DNA of 61,605 nucleotides from Candidatus Methylomirabilota bacterium (GTDB lineage: Bacteria; Methylomirabilota; Methylomirabilia; Rokubacteriales; CSP1-6). The notes below the pieces were generated by a model, which did no database searches, was not told where the DNA came from, and saw only the letters and a list, made by a program, of their open reading frames with translations. The stretch lies in assembly GCA_035315345.1 (NCBI GenBank), contig DATFYA010000083.1, forward strand, positions 1 to 61,605, written 5' to 3'. Shown in pieces: positions 55,295-61,605 of this stretch; the first letter of the stretch is position 1; each line of letters begins with the position of its first letter. The translations under genes and the position numbers were made by a program.

Positions 55295-55714
55295 CGAGCG
55301 CGGGACGGCTCCGTGACCATGCCCAGCTTCTCGATGCCGGAACGGCGGATGCGGTCCATGGTCTCGACGACGAAGCCGTACTGCAGGGCCTGGTCGGCCC
55401 GCAGGTACAGGGTCTTGTCCTGCCGGTTCTTGAACAGGTCCCGCAACGACTGCTCGAGCGACGCGAGGGAAACCAGCTTGTCGTTGACGTAGATGGTCTG
55501 CTCCTTGGTGAGCGTGAGGACCATCCGCTCCTCGGTCGCGGTGGGCTTGCCGGCGGTCTTGGGCAGGTTGACGTCGATGCCGCGGTACATCAGGGGGGCG
55601 GTGAGCATGAAGATCAGCAGCAGCACGAGCGTCACGTCGACGAGCGGGATGATGTTGATCTCGGCGAGCGTCCCGCCGATGCGGTAGCTGCTACCGTTGT
55701 CGGTCTCGTCGACC

Positions 55715-55725
<11 letters not shown>
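55291..55725 (-). CDS. tolR: TolR/ExbD-type biopolymer transport protein
   Basis: A 144-residue inner-membrane protein. The single span around residues 28-46 carries the conserved proton-path aspartate in INIIPLVDVTLVLLLIFMLT (Asp30). The periplasmic domain follows (residues 50-140). The ATG region overlaps tolQ by 11 bases, and the stop overlaps the TolA-like start by 4. It forms the motor with TolQ. Confidence 0.94.
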
Positions 55726-56455
<730 letters not shown>

Positions 56456-56510
56456 TCGGGTCTCCTTCTCGGGTGGGTGAATGATGACGATGCAGAACTA
56501 TTTTCATTTG

Positions 56511-56540
56511 ATGATACCGGAGCGTTTTTCGGAGTGTCAA
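56511..56540 (-). promoter_or_regulatory. Sigma-70 promoter for the tol-pal operon
   Basis: Minus strand: TTGACA (56540-56535), an 18-base spacer, TATCAT (56516-56511). The start near 56504 gives a leader of about 50 bases to GTG 56455. Confidence 0.7.
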
Positions 56541-56579
56541 CAAATTCGGAGGGAAAACGCCTGAAAAGTCGCTGAATTA

Positions 56580-56608
56580 TTGACAGCCCCGACCCGCCGC
56601 CGTATAAG
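56580..56608 (+). promoter_or_regulatory. Consensus sigma-70 promoter for lgt
   Basis: TTGACA (56580-56585), a 17-base spacer, TATAAG (56603-56608). The expected start coincides with the A of ATG 56615, so the lgt message is predicted to be leaderless. Confidence 0.75.
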
Positions 56609-56614
56609 CCATCT

Positions 56615-57400
56615 ATGTTCCATTCGCCGGGCCCGATCGCGCTCCACGTGGGGCCGATCGCGCTCCGCTGGTACGGCGTGCTCATGGCGCTGGCCATGGC
56701 GCTGGGGCTGTGGCTCGGCCATCGCGACGCGCGTCGACGCGGCCTCGATCCCGAGAGCCTGCTCAAGGCGGCCGAGCTGGCCCTGCTGGGCGGACTCGTG
56801 GGGGCCCGCCTCTACTACGTGCTGTTCAACCTCGACTACTACAGCCAGTTTCCGGGAAAGATTTTCGCAGTCTGGGAGGGCGGTCTTGCGATCCACGGCG
56901 GGGTGATCGCGGGCGTGCTCGTCGGTGGGGCGTACGCGTGGCGTCGGCATCTGCCGCTGCGTCAATTCCTCGACGTGGCCGCGCCCAGCCTCGCGCTCGG
57001 CCAGGCGATCGGCCGGTGGGGGAACTTCTTCAACGAGGAAGCGTTCGGACGTCCGACCGATCTGCCGTGGAAGCTCTTCATATCGCCGCCGAACCGGCCC
57101 CTGCAGTACGCGCAGTCGGAGTTCTTTCACCCGACCTTCCTCTACGAGTCGCTCTGGGACCTGGTCGTCTTCCTCCTGCTCTTCTTCGTGCTGCGCGACC
57201 GGCTGAAACGGGCGCCCGGCGCGCTGTTCCTGGCCTACCTGGGCCTCTACTCCGTCGGCCGTCTCTTCACGGAAGGCCTCCGCATCGACCCGCTGATGCT
57301 CGGCTCGCTCCGCATCGCGCAGGTGGTGAGCCTGGTCGGCATGGCGGTGGCGGCGGTGGGCGTGCCGCTCCTGTTGCGACAGCGTCAGCGTCCCGCCTGA
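56615..57400 (+). CDS. lgt: Prolipoprotein diacylglyceryl transferase
   Basis: A 261-residue inner-membrane enzyme that adds diacylglycerol to the lipobox cysteine. Family motifs are GGLAIHGGVIAGVL and the signature GRWGNFFNEEAFG, followed by a C-terminal GRLFTEGLRID. About seven hydrophobic spans are present. It serves lipoproteins such as Pal, CpoB and the one at 25429. The promoter overlaps the divergent tol promoter region; no Shine-Dalgarno sequence precedes the ATG. Confidence 0.96.
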   Translation: MFHSPGPIALHVGPIALRWYGVLMALAMALGLWLGHRDARRRGLDPESLLKAAELALLGGLVGARLYYVLFNLDYYSQFPGKIFAVWEGGLAIHGGVIAGVLVGGAYAWRRHLPLRQFLDVAAPSLALGQAIGRWGNFFNEEAFGRPTDLPWKLFISPPNRPLQYAQSEFFHPTFLYESLWDLVVFLLLFFVLRDRLKRAPGALFLAYLGLYSVGRLFTEGLRIDPLMLGSLRIAQVVSLVGMAVAAVGVPLLLRQRQRPA

Positions 57401-57416
57401 CCGTCGGCCGCCCGGG

Positions 57417-58121
57417 GTGAAGCGCTATGCGAGCCGCGACGGTCGGGTTCGGCTATTCGTCGGCGACAGCCGGCGGCTCGGCGGAATCGCGACGGGCAGC
57501 GTCGGGGTCATCGTGACCTCTCCTCCGTACTGGGTCCGCGGCCGCGGCCGGGCCCGGGCCGAGCGCTACGCCCGGGAGCTGGCGGCAGGCTTCGCCCGGG
57601 AGTGGCGCCGCGTGCTCGCCGACCGTGGCGATCTCTGGCTCGTCATCGGCGACCGGCACGACGGCATCGAGTGGGTCGGCGTCGACGCGCTCGTGGCCGC
57701 GGCCCTGAGACGGCGCGGCTTTCGCCTGCAGTCAAAGGGACTGTGGGCGCAGGTGCGCTCGCGCGAGCGGTGGGACAACCGGGTCAACTATCTCCTGCGG
57801 TTCCGGAAGGCCGACCGACCGGTGCGTCCGGACGGTCACACCCTGTGCTGGGCGCTGCCGCTGCCGCGCTCGCACCCGGAGAGCCTGTGGGACGCGACGC
57901 CCGACCCGGTGCTCCGCGGGATCTTGGAGATGTCCGCCCGGCGGGGCGCGGTGCTCGATCCCTTCGCGGGCGCCGGGACGGTCGGGCGCGTCGCGGTCGC
58001 GCTGGGGCGCGAGTGGATCGGGGTCGAGCGCGACCCTCAGATGGCCTCGCTGGCCGCGCGCCGGCTCCGCCTTCGGCCGGTCGCCGAGGCGGCGCGCTCA
58101 GCGCGCCGGACCGCCCAGTAG
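57417..58121 (+). CDS. DNA methyltransferase (N4-cytosine/N6-adenine type), solitary
   Basis: A 234-residue DNA methyltransferase in the beta-class order: the catalytic motif TSPPYW (residues 34-39) comes first, and the AdoMet-binding motif VLDPFAGAGTVGRVAVALG is near the C-terminus, followed by EWIGVERDPQ. It is shorter than many members. No restriction endonuclease lies nearby, so it is probably an orphan or phage-type enzyme. GTG 57417 is 16 bases after lgt. The end overlaps the convergent thrC-like gene by 24 bases. Confidence 0.88.
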   Translation: MKRYASRDGRVRLFVGDSRRLGGIATGSVGVIVTSPPYWVRGRGRARAERYARELAAGFAREWRRVLADRGDLWLVIGDRHDGIEWVGVDALVAAALRRRGFRLQSKGLWAQVRSRERWDNRVNYLLRFRKADRPVRPDGHTLCWALPLPRSHPESLWDATPDPVLRGILEMSARRGAVLDPFAGAGTVGRVAVALGREWIGVERDPQMASLAARRLRLRPVAEAARSARRTAQ

Positions 58122-59333
58122 CTCGCGGACCAGCCGGCGCAGCGAGGCCTCGTCGAAGGCGGTGGCCCGTCGCTCCGGCGCATGCGCCTCGGTCTTCAGG
58201 CCGGTCTCGCTCACGATGACGCAGATGGTGCCGCCGGCATCGACCGCGCGGTCTCTGAGGAGCCGGCGCAGGACCGCCAGCGCGGCCACACCGGTCGGCC
58301 CCGCCCAGATGCCCTCCGTTCTCGCGAGCAGGCGCTGGGTCTCGAGGATCTCCTCGTCCTCGGCGTCGCCGGCGACCCCGCCGGTCTCGTTCAGGATGCG
58401 CAGGACCCAGTCACCCTTGCGGCCCGGATTGCCGGCGGCAAGCCCCTCCGCCACCGTGTAGCCGATCTTCAGGGCCTCGAGGGGGCGCTTCTCCCGCCAC
58501 GCGCGCGCGATGGCGTTGGCGCGGGTGGCCTGGGCCGCGACCATGAGCGGCCGCCGCGGGATCCAGCCGAGGCGCTCCATCTCGACGAAGCCCCGATGGG
58601 TGGCAATGAAGGTCTCGCCGACCGCGGTGGGGGCCACCACCACGTCGGGCACCCGCCAGCCCGACTGCTCGGCGATCTCGTAGGCGAGCGTCTTCTTGCC
58701 CTCGTGCTTGTAGGCGTTGCGGGAGGCGCCGCAGTCGCAGAAGAGGCGCTCCTCGACCAATCGGTCCCACAGCGTGATCAGGTCGTCGTAGACGCCCTGG
58801 TAGAGGACCAGGTCGGTCGCGGCGGCGGCCATGTGCAGGAGCTTGGGGGCCGAGGTGCGCTCGTAGGCGAAGATCAGCGAGCGCAGCCCGGCGCGCGCCG
58901 AGTAGGCGGCGACCGACGAGCCCGCGTTGCCGGAGCTGACCACCGAGGTGGCGCGGAAGCCGAACTGCAGCGCCGCGGCCACCGCGGTCGGAGAGGAGCG
59001 GTCCTTCACGGTGCCGGTGGGATTGCTGCCTTCGAACTTCACCTGCAGACGTCGCACCCCGAGCGCTCGGCCCAGCGCGGGGCAATCGAGCAGCGGGCTC
59101 GCGCCTTCGCCCAGGGACACCCGGTGCGCCGGATCCGCGATGGGCAGGACCGGGGCGTAGCGCCAGAGCCCGTGGCCCTCGAAGACCGCGGGGCCGGCCG
59201 CGCGGAGGGCCTCCCAGTCGTACTGCAGCTCGAGGAGGCCGTGGCACGCCGCGCACTCGAGGCGATAGCCGAGATCGTACGCGGCGTCGCAGTCGATGCA
59301 GCGGAGTGCCGTCGCGTACGAGCGGGCGGTCAT
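58098..59333 (-). CDS. thrC: Threonine synthase
   Basis: A 411-residue PLP enzyme that converts phosphohomoserine to threonine. An N-terminal zinc-ribbon-like part (CIDCDAAYDL, CAACHG) precedes the catalytic domain. PLP lysine lies in GSNPTGTVKDRSS, and SSGNAGSSVAAYSARAG is the cofactor-phosphate loop. The C-terminal end includes SETGLKTE. This is the archaeal/short type with a zinc ribbon. It lies 3 bases into the glycosyltransferase gene, implying an operon. Confidence 0.9.
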   Translation of the reverse strand: MTARSYATALRCIDCDAAYDLGYRLECAACHGLLELQYDWEALRAAGPAVFEGHGLWRYAPVLPIADPAHRVSLGEGASPLLDCPALGRALGVRRLQVKFEGSNPTGTVKDRSSPTAVAAALQFGFRATSVVSSGNAGSSVAAYSARAGLRSLIFAYERTSAPKLLHMAAAATDLVLYQGVYDDLITLWDRLVEERLFCDCGASRNAYKHEGKKTLAYEIAEQSGWRVPDVVVAPTAVGETFIATHRGFVEMERLGWIPRRPLMVAAQATRANAIARAWREKRPLEALKIGYTVAEGLAAGNPGRKGDWVLRILNETGGVAGDAEDEEILETQRLLARTEGIWAGPTGVAALAVLRRLLRDRAVDAGGTICVIVSETGLKTEAHAPERRATAFDEASLRRLVRELLGGPAR

Positions 59334-60301
59334 AGCACGGAAATGATCTCTTCGATCCGGTGGCGGAGGGTGTGCTCGGCGAGGGCGCGCTTGCGGGCCC
59401 GCTCCCCGATGTCGCGCGCCTCGTCGGGATGGGCCAGGTAGTAGTCGAGCTGGCTCCGCAGCTCGGCGAGGTCGTGATAGACCACCGCTTCCTCACCGGG
59501 GGTGAAGAGATGGCCCAGCTCCGCCTTGTCGTCCACCACCTGGCACGCCGCGCTCGCGGCCAGCTCGAACGCGCGGGTGTTCACCCCCACGATGTCGTTC
59601 ATCGGGTGATGGTGATTCAGGGACAGGGTCGAGCCGGAGTAGACCGCGAGCTTGGCCCGGGCCCACACCGGTCCGCCCGCCACCATCGCGCGCACCTCGG
59701 GGAGATCCACTCGGTCCCAGCCCGCGCCCCACAGGCGCAGCGGGTAGCCGCGCAGCTCGCGCACGAAGCGCTCGCGGTAGGCGTAGGCGCTGCCCACGAA
59801 GCTCAGCGGCCCCGCGTAGCGCCGCTGCTCCTCGGCGGTGAGCTCGACCGGATGGTGGATCTCGGGCACGCAGTACATCGGCAGGTAGTGCAGGTTGCGC
59901 AGCCCGGCCTGCTCGAGCGCGCGCAGGGCGTAGCGCTCCTTGGTGAAGAAGGCGTCGTAGGCCTCGATGCACTCGAACGGGATCATCCAGAGCGGGTTGT
60001 CGGGGAAGACGTTGAGGAAGCGCGTGTCGATGCGCGCCTTCACGCGCCGGACCAGGCCGGGGGTGACCGGCCCGCCCTTGATCACCAGCACCAGGTCCGG
60101 CCGATACGCCACGCACGCGCGCTCGAGACGGCGGAGGATGAAGAGCTGGTAGGTGGCCTTGGTCGAGCGGTTCTTGTAGAGCGGGTTGTCCCGGCGATAG
60201 GCGAAGGTCCGCGCCTCGTGGCCCATGGCCACCAGCTCGTCGCGGAAGTCCACGCCCATGTGGCCGGGCCGGGCGAACGGCAGGACGATCAGCCAGCGCA
60301 C
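59330..60301 (-). CDS. Glycosyltransferase family protein (CgeB/DUF3880-like)
   Basis: A 323-residue protein with the two-domain layout of CgeB-like glycosyltransferases. The N-terminal Rossmann-like half includes GHMGVDFRDELVAMGHEART and YRPDLVLVIKGG. The C-terminal nucleotide-sugar domain contains GVNTRAFELAASAACQVVDD and YYLAHPDEARDIGERARKRA, as in DUF3880/Glycos_transf_1_2 families. The sugar and acceptor are unknown. GTG 60301 is the start. It overlaps the thrC-like gene by 4 bases. Confidence 0.83.
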   Translation of the reverse strand: MRWLIVLPFARPGHMGVDFRDELVAMGHEARTFAYRRDNPLYKNRSTKATYQLFILRRLERACVAYRPDLVLVIKGGPVTPGLVRRVKARIDTRFLNVFPDNPLWMIPFECIEAYDAFFTKERYALRALEQAGLRNLHYLPMYCVPEIHHPVELTAEEQRRYAGPLSFVGSAYAYRERFVRELRGYPLRLWGAGWDRVDLPEVRAMVAGGPVWARAKLAVYSGSTLSLNHHHPMNDIVGVNTRAFELAASAACQVVDDKAELGHLFTPGEEAVVYHDLAELRSQLDYYLAHPDEARDIGERARKRALAEHTLRHRIEEIISVL

Positions 60302-60352
60302 GAGCCGCAGCGTATCACAGCGGGGCGGGCGGTCCGGCGCTCGCCCCGCCGG

Positions 60353-61342
60353 TCAGGCGAAGGCGGGACGGACCTCCTTCGCGATCAGCTCGAGCTCGCG
60401 CATGATGTGCCGGTGCGGCATGCCCGGGAAGAACACGCGGCAGATGAGGTGGGTCATGCCGTACTCGGAGACGAAGGGCTTGAGCGCGCGGACGACCTGG
60501 TCGGGACCGCCGATGAGGAAGCGGTCCTTCATGAGGGCGTCGAGGTCGGTGGCGATGGAGGCGTCGATGAACGGATGCCGCCAGCCGCCCGCGTACTCCT
60601 TGCGGTAGGAGATCATGATGTGCTTCTCGGCCAGCTCGCGCGCCTCGCGATCGGTGTCGGCGATGATGACGTCGCGGGTGAGCGGCCACTCGGTCAGCGC
60701 GTCGGTCCGTCCGGCCGCGCGCCGGTCGGCGATGAAGCGCTGCTTGCCCGCGAGCAGGCGCGCCAGGTCCGCGGTGGGGCCGGGCACCCAGTTGTCGGCG
60801 AGGGTGGCCGCGCGCCGCAGCGTGATGTCACCCCAGCCCCCGATCCACACCGGCGGATGCGGACGGGTGAGGGGCTTCGGCTCGAGGCGGCCGTCGACCC
60901 GATAGTAGGTCCCGGCGAACGAGACCGACTCCTGCGTCCACAGCCCGCTCATGATCGCGAGCTGCTCCTCGAAGCGGGCTCCCCGCTTCTCGAGCTCGAC
61001 GCCGTAGAGCGCGAACTCGTCCGGCTTGTACCCGATGGCGACGCCGAGCACGAACCGCCCGCCCGACATCACGTCGAGCATGGCGGTGTCCTCGGCGAGC
61101 CGGACCGGGTGGTAGAACGGCGCCACCAGGATGTCGGTGCCCAGGCGCATGCGGCTGGTGCGGGTGGCGAAGCCCGCCAGCACCGGAAGCGGCGAGGGCC
61201 AGTAGTGGTTGGTGACCGAGTGATGCTCCTCCATCCACACCGAGTCGAAGCCGAGGTCTTCGGCGCGCACGACCTCCTCGAGGGCGTCCCGGTAGTAATG
61301 GCCGCCCTCGATCGGGATGAAGCCGACCTGGAGTCCCGCCAC
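60353..61342 (-). CDS. LLM-class (luciferase-like) flavin/F420-dependent oxidoreductase
   Basis: A 329-residue TIM-barrel oxidoreductase. It contains VRAEDLGFDSVWMEEHHS, the conserved FATRTSRMRLGTDILVAPF, LDVMSGGRFVLGVAIGY and a C-terminal FLIGGPDQVVRAL. Cofactor may be FMN or F420; the sequence does not settle it. GTG 61342 lies 2 bases downstream of the tautomerase stop, so the two are coupled, typical of aromatic or ring-cleavage pathways. Confidence 0.87.
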   Translation of the reverse strand: MAGLQVGFIPIEGGHYYRDALEEVVRAEDLGFDSVWMEEHHSVTNHYWPSPLPVLAGFATRTSRMRLGTDILVAPFYHPVRLAEDTAMLDVMSGGRFVLGVAIGYKPDEFALYGVELEKRGARFEEQLAIMSGLWTQESVSFAGTYYRVDGRLEPKPLTRPHPPVWIGGWGDITLRRAATLADNWVPGPTADLARLLAGKQRFIADRRAAGRTDALTEWPLTRDVIIADTDREARELAEKHIMISYRKEYAGGWRHPFIDASIATDLDALMKDRFLIGGPDQVVRALKPFVSEYGMTHLICRVFFPGMPHRHIMRELELIAKEVRPAFA

Positions 61343-61344
61343 CG

Positions 61345-61530
61345 CTAGCGGTCGCTCGCGAGCCCGCCGTTGACGCCCCAGTTCGACTTCTCCACGTCCT
61401 GGAACACCACGTGGACCTGGTCGGCGGTGGTCTTGCCGATCTTCACCATCGCGTCGGTGATGGCCGCGACGATCTCGCGCTTCTGCTGGTCGGTGCGGCC
61501 GGCGTACCACTGCACGGTGATGTTGGGCAT
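61345..61530 (-). CDS. 4-oxalocrotonate tautomerase family protein
   Basis: A 61-residue subunit that assembles into a small oligomer. Pro2 (Pro1 after Met removal) is the catalytic base, and the sequence PNITVQWYAGRTDQQKREIV is the family pattern. Family members isomerise unsaturated keto acids in aromatic catabolism. A GAGG site precedes the ATG. Partner of the luciferase-like gene. Confidence 0.87.
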   Translation of the reverse strand: MPNITVQWYAGRTDQQKREIVAAITDAMVKIGKTTADQVHVVFQDVEKSNWGVNGGLASDR

Positions 61531-61553
61531 GGAAGCCTCCTCGGGTGTCGGGG

Positions 61554-61605
61554 TTACTTGAGTCGCCGCACGTCGTCGGGGAAGTTGGAGCTGAACGAGT
61601 AGGAC
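61554..61605 (-). CDS. C-terminal end of an unidentified gene
   Basis: The last 16 codons of a minus-strand frame, ending in TAA at 61554-61556 (residues SYSFSSNFPDDVRRLK). The remainder lies outside the window. The codon use resembles the neighbours, and the gap to the tautomerase ATG is 23 bases, so they may share an operon. It cannot be identified from so little. Confidence 0.45.
   Translation of the reverse strand, partial: SYSFSSNFPDDVRRLK

Overview
This is a 61.6 kb window of very GC-rich DNA (about 70% G+C by eye). Genes are densely packed, often overlapping by 4 bases (ATGA or GTGA), and GTG starts are common. A complete Tol-Pal set (tolQ, tolR, a TolA/TonB-like gene, tolB, pal, cpoB) and several lipoproteins point to a diderm (Gram-negative) bacterium. 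The mix of peptide and sugar ABC importers, split glycine decarboxylase, formate-tetrahydrofolate ligase, luciferase-like oxidoreductase and UdgX resembles uncultured soil lineages such as Rokubacteria/Methylomirabilota. That placement is inference from gene content. I see no rRNA, tRNA or CRISPR array.

Layout. 1-7.3 kb: end of a sugar-type ABC permease, a GNAT acetyltransferase, a DedA protein, and a five-gene oligopeptide/dipeptide ABC importer on the minus strand. 7.5-19.6 kb: a signalling block. It starts with a plus-strand operon of stressosome genes (RsbR, RsbS and RsbT types), a kinase-domain/SpoIIE-phosphatase fusion and two hybrid histidine kinases. An IS630-type insertion follows, then a minus-strand NtrC-family regulator with a stand-alone HisKA protein. 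Sigma-54-like promoters lie in front of the neighbouring genes, including a small coiled-coil protein and a sugar-nucleotide pyrophosphorylase. A UdgX-type uracil-DNA glycosylase closes the block.

19.7-33.1 kb: metabolism on the plus strand. This holds a 2-hydroxyacid dehydrogenase, a DUF1445 protein, 5-oxoprolinase subunits PxpB, PxpC and PxpA with an embedded class III aminotransferase, a lipoprotein, the glycine cleavage genes gcvT-gcvH-gcvPA-gcvPB, a lipoate-attachment enzyme, a Nudix hydrolase and leucyl aminopeptidase. 33.1-41.7 kb: a PHP phosphoesterase; a remarkable ECF sigma factor fused to a degenerate F1-ATPase beta-subunit-like region; a thioesterase; an MFS transporter; an exported bifunctional-nuclease-family protein; an AAA ATPase with altered active-site residues; a 27-bp perfect inverted repeat; another thioesterase; and formate-tetrahydrofolate ligase.

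41.7-51.4 kb: a Gld-type ABC exporter operon with a DUF4340 partner, a small secreted protein, an MBL hydrolase, a lipid kinase without an ordinary start codon, a pteridine-reductase-like SDR, a DUF502 membrane protein, an alpha/beta hydrolase and an orphan zinc-finger anti-sigma-like protein. 51.4-61.6 kb: the Tol-Pal operon, with lgt divergent from a shared promoter region, a solitary DNA methyltransferase, threonine synthase, a glycosyltransferase, a luciferase-like oxidoreductase, a tautomerase, and the tail of one further gene.

The two most unusual items are the ECF sigma/AtpD-like fusion (34100-35743) and the stressosome-to-histidine-kinase-to-sigma-54 block (7.6-18.9 kb), in which three consecutive proteins carry an RsbT/RsbW-type ATPase domain.
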